From CAZGUH01 sp964529005 (GTDB taxonomy: Bacteria; Actinomycetota; Acidimicrobiia; Acidimicrobiales; Ilumatobacteraceae): a DNA stretch of 64,000 bases. This document shows, piece after piece, positions 1 through 7,903 of the stretch. Location of the stretch: assembly GCA_964529005.1 (NCBI GenBank), contig CAZGUH010000008.1, positions 44,797 through 108,796 on the forward strand, written 5' to 3'. Under the pieces are notes generated by a model that was not told where the DNA came from, searched no databases, and saw nothing but the letters and a program-made list of their open reading frames with translations. Each line of letters opens with the position of its first letter. The stretch's first letter is position 1. Position numbers and translations under genes: made by a program.

Positions 1-1
1 G

Positions 2-79
2 TGCATCATCGATCGCAACGCTCGCAAGGGGCAGAGCCCGAGCGACCACGCGCCGGTGATCCTCGACATCGACGATTGA
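2..79 (+). CDS. xthA: Exodeoxyribonuclease III, C-terminal end (5'-truncated by window)
   Basis: Only 25 codons and the TGA stop are inside the window. They contain the peptide SDHAPVILDID. The SDHxP motif is the C-terminal catalytic signature of the ExoIII/ExoA apurinic endonuclease family (base-excision repair of abasic sites); its histidine is an active-site residue. The protein ends a few residues later, as in the family. Nothing can be said about the start or promoter. The convergent helicase gene ends 18 bp downstream. A related endonuclease/exonuclease/phosphatase enzyme is the only real alternative. Confidence 0.7.
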   Translation, partial: CIIDRNARKGQSPSDHAPVILDIDD

Positions 80-97
80 CGGACCTGCGCGCGACGG

Positions 98-2023
98 TCA
101 GCGCAGCACCGGCTCGATGCGCGGCCATAGGCGGCGGGCGGTGATCATGCCCAGGCCCGCGGCGTCGGCGAAGGCTTCCACGGTGCGGGGTCGGGCCGCG
201 GCGATCGCTCGCAAAGCGCGGTCGGACAGCAGGCTCTGCTCGTCCGCGCCGGCCGCCCGAGCCGCGACCGCGCGCCACTCGCGCAGGTTGACCAGGATCG
301 GGTCGACGGCTGATGGGCGAGCGGCGCGCAGCAGCGGAGGCGGCGGAACGACAGGCGCTCGGCTGCCGGCGACGATCTCGGCGATGAACGGGCTCGGTCG
401 GCTGGGCCGGCCGTTGCGGCTCGTCGCGTAGGTGACGATCGCGCGATCGACGGCCCGGGTCAGCGCGACGTAGGCGAGGCGCGCCTCCTCCCGTCGTTGC
501 TCCGGCCGCAGCGCGCTGGCGTGCGGCATCAGCCCGTCCTCGGCGCCGGCGACGACCACGATCGGCCACTCGCGGCCTTTCGCGGCGTGGAACGTGACGA
601 GCGCGACGGCGTCGTGGCGGTCGTCCGCGGCGAGGTGGTCGAACGGGTTCGTGAGCTCGATCCACGCTCGCCAGCTGATGCCGGACCGCGTCCCGTCACC
701 GCTGCGTGAGAGGTAGACGTCGAGCGCCTCGGCGACGAGCCGGCGGTCGGTCGACGCCCCGTCGTCGGAGAGCACGGCGTCGGCCCATGCGGCGAGCTGC
801 TCTCGCGACCGGCAGGCGTACGTCTCGGCGATCGCCTGCTCGAGCGGCGTCGTCGCCGATCGCCCGAGCGTGACCGCCGGAACCCCCAGGCGACCGAGCG
901 CTTCGCCGATCGCCGGCAGCTGGGCGTTGGTGCGGGCGAGCACGGCGACGCGCGACCAGCGCGCCCCGGGCGTCTGCCGGGCGAGCACCGCACGGGCGAC
1001 GAGCATCGCCTCGTCACCTTCGTGCTCGGCCGCGAGCACCTCGACCTGCGGACCCTCCGGGCGCGCCGCGACCGAATCGTCGGACATCCCCGCCGCGGCG
1101 AGCACCGACGCGGCCGCGCGGACGACCTCGGGGGTCGAGCGCCGGTTCGTGTTGAGGCGCACGATCGTGATGCCGGGGTAGCGCACATCGACGTCGAGCA
1201 GCAGGCCAGGGTCGGCGCCGTTCCAGCCGTAGATCGCCTGGCGGGGATCGCCGACCAGCATCAGGTCGTCACGCCCGCCACGCCACGCCTCCAGCACGGC
1301 GTGCTGCAACGGGTTCATGTCCTGCGCCTCGTCGACGACGAGATGCCGGAACCGCCACCGCTGCGCCTCGGCCCACGCCGGATCGGACCGCATTGCCCGC
1401 AGCAGGTGCACGAGCAGATCGTCGAGGTCGAGTACGCCGCGTCGCCGCTTCAGCTCGGCGTACGCGTCCATCGTCGCCGTCACCGCCGTCGCGGGCACGT
1501 CGGCGCGCCGGCGTTCGGCCTGCGCCGCCGCGGCGTACTCGTCGATCGGCACGAGCCGTGCGCTCGCCCAGTCGATCTCCACGGCGATCGAGGCGACCGC
1601 TGCCGGGGCGACGCCCGCGGTCTTGGCGGCATCGCGCAGCAGCCGCAGCCGGTCGGGCATGATCGACGGCTCCGGCTGGCCGAGATCGCGCGCCCGCTGC
1701 CGCAGGCTGCGGTAGGCGACGGCATGGAACGTGCCGGCTTCGATCGGCTCGGCGAGGCCCAGCGAACGCAGCCGCCGGCGCAGCTCACCGGCGGCCTGGC
1801 GGGTGAACGTGAGAGCGAGGACATGACGTGCGAGGGCGTCGCCGCGCGCCACGCGCCAGGCGACGCGGCGTGCGAGCACGGTCGTCTTGCCCGAGCCGGC
1901 CGCCGCGATGACCGCCAGCAGGCGAGCGGGATTGGTGACGGCCTCGCGCTGAGACGAGTCCAGCCCGGCGATGATCTCGTCAGGGTCGGGGATACCCGTG
2001 TCATCGGCCACGGACTGCACCAT
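98..2023 (-). CDS. uvrD2: UvrD2-type superfamily 1 DNA helicase with C-terminal HRDC domain
   Basis: This is a 641-aa ATP-dependent 3'-5' DNA helicase for repair and replication. The sequence shows, in order: Q-motif region SSQREAV; Walker A AAGSGKTT near residue 42; motif Ia LALTFTRQAAGE; Walker B VVDEAQDM; motif III GDPRQAIYGWNG; motif IV with NRRST; motif V TFHAAKGREWP; and motif VI YVALTRAVDRA. The last 60 residues (ALRAIAAARP ... ITARRLWPRI) look like an HRDC domain, the arrangement of mycobacterial UvrD2. I place the start at ATG 2023. A longer reading to 2125 would run past the divergent exporter promoter and adds low-complexity residues. The spacer to the exporter gene is 53 bp. Confidence 0.88.
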   Translation of the reverse strand: MVQSVADDTGIPDPDEIIAGLDSSQREAVTNPARLLAVIAAAGSGKTTVLARRVAWRVARGDALARHVLALTFTRQAAGELRRRLRSLGLAEPIEAGTFHAVAYRSLRQRARDLGQPEPSIMPDRLRLLRDAAKTAGVAPAAVASIAVEIDWASARLVPIDEYAAAAQAERRRADVPATAVTATMDAYAELKRRRGVLDLDDLLVHLLRAMRSDPAWAEAQRWRFRHLVVDEAQDMNPLQHAVLEAWRGGRDDLMLVGDPRQAIYGWNGADPGLLLDVDVRYPGITIVRLNTNRRSTPEVVRAAASVLAAAGMSDDSVAARPEGPQVEVLAAEHEGDEAMLVARAVLARQTPGARWSRVAVLARTNAQLPAIGEALGRLGVPAVTLGRSATTPLEQAIAETYACRSREQLAAWADAVLSDDGASTDRRLVAEALDVYLSRSGDGTRSGISWRAWIELTNPFDHLAADDRHDAVALVTFHAAKGREWPIVVVAGAEDGLMPHASALRPEQRREEARLAYVALTRAVDRAIVTYATSRNGRPSRPSPFIAEIVAGSRAPVVPPPPLLRAARPSAVDPILVNLREWRAVAARAAGADEQSLLSDRALRAIAAARPRTVEAFADAAGLGMITARRLWPRIEPVLR

Positions 2024-2062
2024 AGAAGAGCGCTCTCGGGGTGCGAGCCGCCCAGCGCTGCA

Positions 2063-2068
2063 TACACT
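2063..2068 (+). promoter_or_regulatory. -10 element (TACACT) of the leaderless MFS gene
   Basis: TACACT lies 8 nt before GTG 2077, with no Shine-Dalgarno sequence between. It decides the start of the exporter gene. Confidence 0.55.
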
Positions 2069-2076
2069 GCGACGGC

Positions 2077-3318
2077 GTGCTGAGGCGATTGTGCTGCGCG
2101 GTCCGCCGTCGCCGGGGCGTGGCATCGTCGCTGCTCGCCACGATCGTCGCCAACCTGTCGGCGTTCCTCACCGGCGCCCTCGCGGTGCAGATCCAGGCCG
2201 ACCTCGGCTTCGGAGACGCAGCGCTCGGGCTCGCGATCGGCTGCTACTACGTGGTCGGAGCGATCGCGGCCCCGTGGACCGGTCACGTCGTCGAGCGCAT
2301 CGGCGCCCAGCGATCCCTGCGCGGCGCCGCGGCCCTCAGCGCGCTGACGTTGCTGGCCATCGCCACCGGGGCGCGATCGTTCGGCGTGCTGCTGGCGTTG
2401 ATGGCGGTCGGCGGGTTGGCGAACTCGTGGGCTCAGCCGGCGGCCAACGTGTACCTCGCTCGCATCGTGTCGCCGGGGCGCCTCGGGCTGGCTCTCGGTG
2501 TGCAGAAGTCGGCGATCCCCGCAGCCGCCCTCCTCGGCGGCCTGGCGGTCCCGCTCGCCCAGCAGACGGGGTGGCGGTGGGCGTTCGTCGCCAGCGCCGT
2601 CGTCGCCGCGATCGGGGTGTGGAGCGTGCCGACTGCGCCGCGCCACGTTGGCGACCGGCCACGACGGCGTCGCGAGGGATCGATCGATGTGCCGATCTCG
2701 GCGCTCGTGATCCTCGCCGCCGGGGTGGGGCTGGGCTCGTCGGCGTCGAACGCGATGAGCGCGTTCGTCGTTCGTGGCGGTGTGGAAGCAGGTCTGGGCG
2801 AAGGGTCCGCGGCGGCGCTCCTCGTGGTCGGCAGCGTCTTCGGCATCGCGCTCCGCCTCGGCTTCGGCGCCCGTGCCGATCGCCGCCCTGGGCACACCAT
2901 CAGCGCCATGGCCCAGCTGTTCGCCGCGGCTGCCGCGGCCTTCGTGCTGCTGGCCACGGAGATCGACTGGCTGTTCGTGGTGGCGATCCCGCTCGCGTTC
3001 ACCACTGCCTACGGGTGGCCGGGGCTGTTCCACCTCACCGTCGTGCGGAGCAACCCGTCCGCGCCCGGCAAGGCGACGGGCATCGCGATGACCGGGACGC
3101 TCGCGGGCGCGGTGGTCGGTCCTGTCGTCTTCGGGATCATCGCCGAGCATGGCTCGTATCACGCCGCATGGCTGTCCGCCGCGGGGCTCCTCGCGCTGGC
3201 GTGCTGCACCCTGCTGGTCGCCCGGCGGCAGATCGTCGAGATCCCGCCGGCAGCGGCGTCCGGTGGCGGCGCCGGCGCCCCGTGGGCCGACGGCCGCTCG
3301 GTCGGAACGACGGCGTAG
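2077..3318 (+). CDS. MFS transporter, 12-TM
   Basis: A 413-aa major facilitator superfamily protein, almost entirely alternating hydrophobic helices and short loops. The loop after TM2 (PWTGHVVERIGAQRSLR) is the MFS motif-A position, with the expected basic end. A second basic loop (FGARADRRPGH) begins the second six-helix half. The substrate is unknown; the sequence looks like a small-molecule/drug permease of the CynX/NimT-like type. Candidate starts are GTG 2041, 2077 and 2119. I chose 2077 because a TACACT hexamer sits 8 nt upstream; 2119 would give the shortest N-terminus before TM1. It is divergent from uvrD2 and has no obvious functional link to it. Confidence 0.8.
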   Translation: MLRRLCCAVRRRRGVASSLLATIVANLSAFLTGALAVQIQADLGFGDAALGLAIGCYYVVGAIAAPWTGHVVERIGAQRSLRGAAALSALTLLAIATGARSFGVLLALMAVGGLANSWAQPAANVYLARIVSPGRLGLALGVQKSAIPAAALLGGLAVPLAQQTGWRWAFVASAVVAAIGVWSVPTAPRHVGDRPRRRREGSIDVPISALVILAAGVGLGSSASNAMSAFVVRGGVEAGLGEGSAAALLVVGSVFGIALRLGFGARADRRPGHTISAMAQLFAAAAAAFVLLATEIDWLFVVAIPLAFTTAYGWPGLFHLTVVRSNPSAPGKATGIAMTGTLAGAVVGPVVFGIIAEHGSYHAAWLSAAGLLALACCTLLVARRQIVEIPPAAASGGGAGAPWADGRSVGTTA

Positions 3319-3350
3319 ACGCTGGTCACGGGGGCTCGCGCGGGCAGCGG

Positions 3351-3356
3351 TACAGT
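3351..3356 (+). promoter_or_regulatory. -10 element (TACAGT) of the leaderless bPH2-SHOCT gene
   Basis: TACAGT is followed by 7 nt and then ATG 3364. The short gap leaves no room for a ribosome binding site. Confidence 0.6.
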
Positions 3357-3363
3357 TCGCGCC

Positions 3364-3990
3364 ATGCCGTACCCGAAGAAGCTGCTCAACGACTACGAGA
3401 CGGTGGCGCTCGACTTGCATCCCCACTGGTGGTTCTTCTCCGGGCCCGCATTCGCTCTCGCCGGTTCGATCGCGCTCGGGATCATCGTGCGGGTTGTCGC
3501 GGACGGCGATACGCGCAGCGTCCTGTCGTGGATCGCGCTGGCGCTGATCGTCGTCACCGCGCTGTGGCTCGTCGCCCGGTACATGCGATGGGCCACGACG
3601 AACTTCGTGATCACGAGCGATCGCCTGATCTTCCGCCAGGGGGTCCTGGCCAAGAGCGGGATCGAGATCCCGCTCGAGCGCGTCAACAACGTCAACTTCA
3701 AGCAGAGCATCTTCGAGCGGATGCTGGGAGCAGGCGACCTGCTGATCGAGTCCGGCGGGGAGGACGGGCAGAGCCGGTTCACCGACATCCGCAAGCCCGA
3801 ACGGGTGCAGAACATCATCCACGCCCAGATGGAGGTCAACGACCAGCGGTCACGGTCGTACAACGGCTTCGCGTCGACGACCGGTCTCGACGTCGCGTCA
3901 CAGCTCGAGAAGCTCGAGGGCATGCTCCAGCGCGGCACGTTGACCCCGGAGGAGTTCGCCGAGCAGAAACGACGGCTGCTCGGCGCCTGA
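3364..3990 (+). CDS. Membrane protein with bacterial PH-like (YdbS/bPH2) and C-terminal SHOCT domains
   Basis: 208 aa. Two transmembrane helices (about residues 20-42 and 52-70) are followed by a bPH2-type domain. Its core TNFVITSDRLIFRQGVL and EIPLERVNNVNF match the YdbS-like pleckstrin-homology fold (a beta-sheet domain next to the membrane). The last 30 residues (QLEKLEGMLQRGTLTPEEF) are a SHOCT motif, a short helical oligomerisation/anchoring tail often found on such proteins. The molecular role is not known. The upstream TACAGT hexamer fixes the ATG start. It is monocistronic as far as spacing shows. Confidence 0.85.
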   Translation: MPYPKKLLNDYETVALDLHPHWWFFSGPAFALAGSIALGIIVRVVADGDTRSVLSWIALALIVVTALWLVARYMRWATTNFVITSDRLIFRQGVLAKSGIEIPLERVNNVNFKQSIFERMLGAGDLLIESGGEDGQSRFTDIRKPERVQNIIHAQMEVNDQRSRSYNGFASTTGLDVASQLEKLEGMLQRGTLTPEEFAEQKRRLLGA

Positions 3991-4087
3991 GAGCCCGCCA
4001 CTCGGAGCTTTGCCGTCCGCGTTGACGATCGCAGGGCGCTGCGGTGAGACTCGGCGGTCTGATGCTGAGGCCCGAAGGAGACGTTCG

Positions 4088-5230
4088 ATGGCAGGACCGC
4101 TGACCGGCTACAAGGTGATCGAGCTCGCCGGGATCGGCCCTGGGCCGTTCGCCGCGATGATGCTCGCCGACCTCGGGGCCGAGGTGATCATGGTCGAGAG
4201 GACCGCCGCGGCCGCGACCTCGTCGAAGGGCCCGCGCGACATCGCGCTGCGCGGGCGGCGCAGCATCGCGCTCGACCTCAAGCAGCGTGAAGGAGTCGAC
4301 GCCCTGCTGCGCCTCATCGACAGCGCCGACGTCCTCATCGAGGGCTTCCGGCCGGGCGTCATGGAGCGCCTCGGCGTGGGCCCCGACCTGTGCCTGGAGC
4401 GCAACCCGAAGCTGGTGTACGGACGCATGACCGGATGGGGCCAGACCGGTCCGTATGCATTGACCGCCGGCCACGACATCAACTACATCTCGCTGGCGGG
4501 CGTGCTGGCCCACATCGGGCGGGCGGGTGAGGGTCCCGTTCCGCCGCTGAACCTGGTCGGCGACTTCGGTGGCGGCGCCATGTTCCTCGTCGCCGGGGTG
4601 CTCGCGGCGCTCCTCGAAGCGCAGCGCAGCGGGGCCGGTCAGGTGGTCGACGCGGCGATGATCGATGGCGCCGCGATGCTGATGACGATGTTCTGGTCGA
4701 TGCGCTCGTTGGGGATCTTCGACGAGACGCAGCGCGGCAGCAATCTCCTCGACTCCGGCGCGCCGTACTACGACGTCTATCGGTGCGCCGACGGCGAGTA
4801 CGTGTCGGTGGGCGCGATCGAGCCGCAGTTCTACGCGCTGCTGCTGGACAAGGCCGGTCTCGCCGACGATCCGCGCTTCGCGCGCCAGAACGACCGGAAG
4901 GCGTGGCCGGAGATGAAGCAGGCCCTGACCGAGGTGTTCGCTTCCAAGACCCGTGCCGAGTGGTGCGCGCTGCTGGAGTACACCGACGCGTGCTTTGCTC
5001 CGGTGCTGCGCATGAGCGAGGCCGCCCAGCATCGCCACAACGTCGAACGGCAGGGATACGTCGAGATCGACGGCGTCGTGCAGCCCGCGCCCGCGCCACG
5101 GTTCAGCCGCACGCCTGCCGGCGCGGGGTCTCCGCCGGCATTCGGCCAGGACACGCGGGCGGTGCTCAGCGAGATCGGTCTGCCGGAGGACGAGATCGAC
5201 GCGTTGTACAAGAGCGGCGCCGTCGCGTGA
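4088..5230 (+). CDS. Alpha-methylacyl-CoA racemase (family III CoA-transferase fold)
   Basis: 380 aa, CaiB/BaiF (family III) fold. The segment GHDINYISLAGVL holds the histidine, and VGDFGGG the aspartate, that act as the acid/base pair in alpha-methylacyl-CoA racemases (MCR/AMACR). Its predicted reaction is epimerisation of 2-methyl-branched acyl-CoA during branched-chain fatty acid or sterol side-chain breakdown. The N-terminal motif GIGPGPFAAMMLADLGAEV is typical of the family. ATG 4088 has a clear AAGGAG 7 nt upstream (4075-4080), so the longer reading from 4010 is rejected. The PIG-L gene follows after 34 bp in the same direction. A formyl- or succinyl-CoA transferase is less likely because the GDFGGG signature is racemase-specific. 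Confidence 0.85.
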   Translation: MAGPLTGYKVIELAGIGPGPFAAMMLADLGAEVIMVERTAAAATSSKGPRDIALRGRRSIALDLKQREGVDALLRLIDSADVLIEGFRPGVMERLGVGPDLCLERNPKLVYGRMTGWGQTGPYALTAGHDINYISLAGVLAHIGRAGEGPVPPLNLVGDFGGGAMFLVAGVLAALLEAQRSGAGQVVDAAMIDGAAMLMTMFWSMRSLGIFDETQRGSNLLDSGAPYYDVYRCADGEYVSVGAIEPQFYALLLDKAGLADDPRFARQNDRKAWPEMKQALTEVFASKTRAEWCALLEYTDACFAPVLRMSEAAQHRHNVERQGYVEIDGVVQPAPAPRFSRTPAGAGSPPAFGQDTRAVLSEIGLPEDEIDALYKSGAVA

Positions 5231-5264
5231 CGTCGTCGCACCCGACGGGGGACTTGTCGCACTG

Positions 5265-6065
5265 ATGGCCACGCTGGTCAGCTTCCACGCTCACCCCGAC
5301 GACGAGAGCATCACGACCGGCGGAACGCTCGCGCGCGCGGCCGCCGAGGGTCACCGCGTCGTGCTCGTCCTCGCGACCAACGGCGACCACGGTGAGAAGC
5401 CCGACGACCTCGCCGACGGCGAATCGCTCGTCGATCGCCGCCGCGTCGAGACCGAGCGGTCGGCGGCGGTGCTGGGCGTCGCCCGGGTGGTCTGGCTCGG
5501 GTACGCCGACAGCGGCATGACCGGATGGGAGCAGAACGGCGACGCGGCGAGCTTCTGGCAGGCGCCGATCGACGAGGCGGCGCACCGGCTGGCCGACGTG
5601 CTCCGCAGCGAGCGCGCCGACGTGCTGACGACGTACGACTGGCACGGAACGTATGGGCACCCCGACCACATCCAGGTGCACCGCGTCGGCCGGCGCGCGG
5701 CCGAGATCGCCGCCACCCCCGCCGTGTTCGAGGCGACGACCAACCGGGACGAGATCGTGCGCTTCGTGACCGAGGCGCGCGCATCCGGCGTCGAGCCGTT
5801 CGAGGGCATGGACTTCGATCCCCTCGGCCCGGCCGACGACGGCAACCCGTTCGGGACACCCGCGAGCGAGATCACGCATCGCGTCGACGTGTCTGCCTAC
5901 ATCGACGTCAAGCGTCGATCGCTGATGTGCCATGCCAGCCAGGTGTCGGAGTCCAGCTTCTTCCTCCAGATGCCCGCGGAGCGGTTCGCCGCGGCGTTCG
6001 GCGCCGAATGGTTCACGAAGGTCGGCGACCCCGGCCCGCTGCGCGACGGATGGATCTTCGAATGA
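5265..6065 (+). CDS. PIG-L/LmbE family zinc deacetylase (MshB/Mca-like)
   Basis: 266 aa. The N-terminal HAHPDDESITTGG carries the metal-binding HPDDE motif, and GHPDHIQVHRVG supplies the second histidine pair, as in N-acetylglucosaminyl deacetylases of the PIG-L family. In Actinobacteria these are usually MshB (mycothiol synthesis) or Mca (mycothiol S-conjugate amidase). The sequence alone does not let me choose, and no other mycothiol gene is in the window. The stop codon overlaps the next ATG (ATGA), so it is translationally coupled to the phosphatase gene. A GACGGGGGAC stretch lies before the start. Confidence 0.8.
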   Translation: MATLVSFHAHPDDESITTGGTLARAAAEGHRVVLVLATNGDHGEKPDDLADGESLVDRRRVETERSAAVLGVARVVWLGYADSGMTGWEQNGDAASFWQAPIDEAAHRLADVLRSERADVLTTYDWHGTYGHPDHIQVHRVGRRAAEIAATPAVFEATTNRDEIVRFVTEARASGVEPFEGMDFDPLGPADDGNPFGTPASEITHRVDVSAYIDVKRRSLMCHASQVSESSFFLQMPAERFAAAFGAEWFTKVGDPGPLRDGWIFE

Positions 6066-6613
6066 CCACGATCACGATGGTCCGGCACGGCCGCGCCGCG
6101 GCCGGCTGGGACGACCACCACGACCCGCCGCTCGACGCGCTGGGCGAGCAGCAGGCCGCGGCGGTCGCGGCGCGGCTCGCGCCGGCGGGGCCCGTGGCGA
6201 TCGTCACCAGCCCGATGCAACGCTGTCGCCAGACGGCCGCTGCGCTGAGCGGTCTGTGGGGCGTGACGCCCACCGTCGCGCCGGCCGTCAGCGAGATCCC
6301 CTCGCCCGACGGCGTGCCGACCGACGCCCGGGTGGCGTGGCTGCGCGAGACGATGCGCTCCACGTGGTCGGACCTGGGCGAGCGCTACGTGGCCTATCGC
6401 GACGGTGTGGTCGCGTACCTTCTCGGCCTCCCGACCGACACGATCGTGTTCAGTCACTTCGTGGCGATCAACGTCGCGATCGGCGCCGCCATCGGCGACG
6501 ACAGGGTGCTCATCCACCGGCTCGACAACTGCTCGGCGACGGTGCTCGCGGCCGCTGACGGGCGGCTACGGCTGATCGAAGCCGGCCACGAGGCCGACAC
6601 GTTGATCCGCTGA
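6062..6613 (+). CDS. Histidine phosphatase family protein (phosphoglycerate mutase fold)
   Basis: 183 aa. The N-terminal ITMVRHGRAA is the RHG signature whose histidine is phosphorylated in the branch-1 histidine phosphatases. The second arginine motif (SPMQRCRQTAAAL) and the second histidine (VFSHFVAINVAIG) are present, so the catalytic set is complete. The substrate cannot be told; the family hydrolyses sugar phosphates, nucleotides or phosphoproteins. Its ATG overlaps the stop of the PIG-L gene (6062-6065), which suggests a two-gene unit. The reading upstream of 6062 in this frame is a shadow of the deacetylase gene. Confidence 0.82.
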   Translation: MTTITMVRHGRAAAGWDDHHDPPLDALGEQQAAAVAARLAPAGPVAIVTSPMQRCRQTAAALSGLWGVTPTVAPAVSEIPSPDGVPTDARVAWLRETMRSTWSDLGERYVAYRDGVVAYLLGLPTDTIVFSHFVAINVAIGAAIGDDRVLIHRLDNCSATVLAAADGRLRLIEAGHEADTLIR

Positions 6614-6685
6614 GCCGACCCGAGCACGCGGCGACCTCGTCCCTGTCACCCCTTCGGACGCGCACGTCGGCCAGACTGGTCCCTG

Positions 6686-7444
6686 ATGAGACGCCCCCCG
6701 CGCATCGCCGTGCTCCTCGTCGCGTCGCTGGGCGCGCTGGCCTGCTCGGGTGACGACGGGGCCGGCGACGACGCGACGTCGATCGTCACCGACGCGCCGC
6801 CGAGCTCCAGCTCGACGACGACCACCGTCGAGCAGACGACGACGACCGGATCGCCCACCACGACGTCCACAACCTCGTCGACGACCACCAGCAGCTCGTC
6901 GACGTCCACCTCGACGACCTCGCCGCCGAGCAGCACGGCGCCCGCCGACGCCGCGCCAGCGCTGACGGCCGACGGCATCGGCGACGCCCGCTTCGGAATG
7001 GACCCCGACGAGGTGGTCGCCGCGTTGAGCGCGATCTTCGGCGCCCCCGACAGCGACAGCGGATGGGTCGACCCCTTCAGCCAGTTCGGAACGTGTCCCG
7101 GCACCGAGGTTCGCGGCGTCGTCTGGGGTGATCTGACGCTGCTGTTCGGCGACTCGAGCTGGAACCGCGACGACGGCGTGCGCCACTTCTTCGCGTACCA
7201 CTACGGGCCGCCTGCGGCCGACGAATTGCGGCCGCCTGGTCTGGTCACCGACCGCGGGATCGGCGTCGGTTCGTCGATCGCCGAGCTGCGCGCCGCCTAT
7301 CCCGACGTCGACATCCAACTCGGTGAGGAAGGTATCGCGCCGCCGACCTTCTACGTCAGCGACCTGGTGCGCGGCTACATCACCGGCGACGGCGTCTCCG
7401 ACACCGTGACCAGCATCCTCGGCGGTGTGGGGTGCGGTGAATGA
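6686..7444 (+). CDS. Secreted lipoprotein with Ser/Thr-rich linker, function unknown
   Basis: 252 aa. Residues 1-20 form a lipoprotein signal peptide: basic RRPPR, a hydrophobic core, then the lipobox LGALAC with cysteine 20 as the predicted lipidation site. Residues 30-90 are an acidic then Ser/Thr/Pro-rich linker of mostly serine and threonine, encoded by repetitive ACG/TCG codons; such linkers span the cell wall and are often glycosylated in Actinobacteria. The remaining about 150 residues form a globular domain (DGIGDARFGMDPDEVVAAL ... ILGGVGCGE). I do not recognise it. Two cysteines (CPG and the final GCGE) could form a disulfide. The stop overlaps the start of the next gene. Confidence 0.7.
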   Translation: MRRPPRIAVLLVASLGALACSGDDGAGDDATSIVTDAPPSSSSTTTTVEQTTTTGSPTTTSTTSSTTTSSSSTSTSTTSPPSSTAPADAAPALTADGIGDARFGMDPDEVVAALSAIFGAPDSDSGWVDPFSQFGTCPGTEVRGVVWGDLTLLFGDSSWNRDDGVRHFFAYHYGPPAADELRPPGLVTDRGIGVGSSIAELRAAYPDVDIQLGEEGIAPPTFYVSDLVRGYITGDGVSDTVTSILGGVGCGE

Positions 7445-7824
7445 GCCCGACGGGCATGCTCGCGGCGTCGCTGCTCGAGTTCCACAAGGATTGGGCGTGG
7501 GCCGTCGTGCTCGGCAATGCCGCAGCGGGCGCGTGGTCGTTGGCAGCGCATTGGATCCGCCGACTGCAGTCGAAGATCCTGTGGGCGTTCATCGCCCTCG
7601 CCGAGGTGGCGATCGCGGTGCAGGCGATCCTGGGCGTCGCCGTCGTCAACCGTGAGGGTTTCGAGCTGCCGCGCTTCCACGCCTTCTATGGCTTCGTGGC
7701 GCTCGCCGCGGTCGCCATCATCTACAGCTACCGCCCGCAGCTGAAGGGCCGCGAATACCTGCTGTACGGCCTCGGCAGCTGGTTCCTGATGGGCCTCGGC
7801 ATCCGCGCCATGGTCCTCGGCTGA
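7441..7824 (+). CDS. Small four-helix integral membrane protein, unknown function
   Basis: 127 aa with four predicted transmembrane helices (about residues 20-37, 46-66, 80-95 and 107-125). It has a histidine-containing loop (ELPRFHAFYGFVAL) that could bind a haem or metal, but this is only a suggestion. Its ATG overlaps the lipoprotein stop (ATGA at 7441-7444), so the two are probably co-translated and may work together at the envelope. No family assignment is possible by eye. Confidence 0.65.
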   Translation: MSPTGMLAASLLEFHKDWAWAVVLGNAAAGAWSLAAHWIRRLQSKILWAFIALAEVAIAVQAILGVAVVNREGFELPRFHAFYGFVALAAVAIIYSYRPQLKGREYLLYGLGSWFLMGLGIRAMVLG

Positions 7825-7836
7825 CCGCACCGCGAA

Positions 7837-7881
7837 CTCGGCGCATCCGCTGGCCGCCGCAGCTACCAGGGATGCGCCGAG
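7837..7881. terminator. Bidirectional hairpin between convergent genes
   Basis: A perfect 12-bp inverted repeat (arms 7837-7848 and 7870-7881, CTCGGCGCATCC and its complement). An inner CTGG/CCAG pair extends the stem. It lies in the 79 bp between the convergent ends of the membrane-protein gene and pckG. There is no T-tract, so if it terminates transcription it does so as a U-less hairpin. Confidence 0.55.
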
Positions 7882-7903
7882 ATCACGCGCGTGGGTGGCG
7901 GCG

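Noticed and set aside
4010..4087. N-terminal extension of the racemase gene from 4010
   Set aside because: ATG 4088 has AAGGAG at the right distance, and the family N-terminus begins there.
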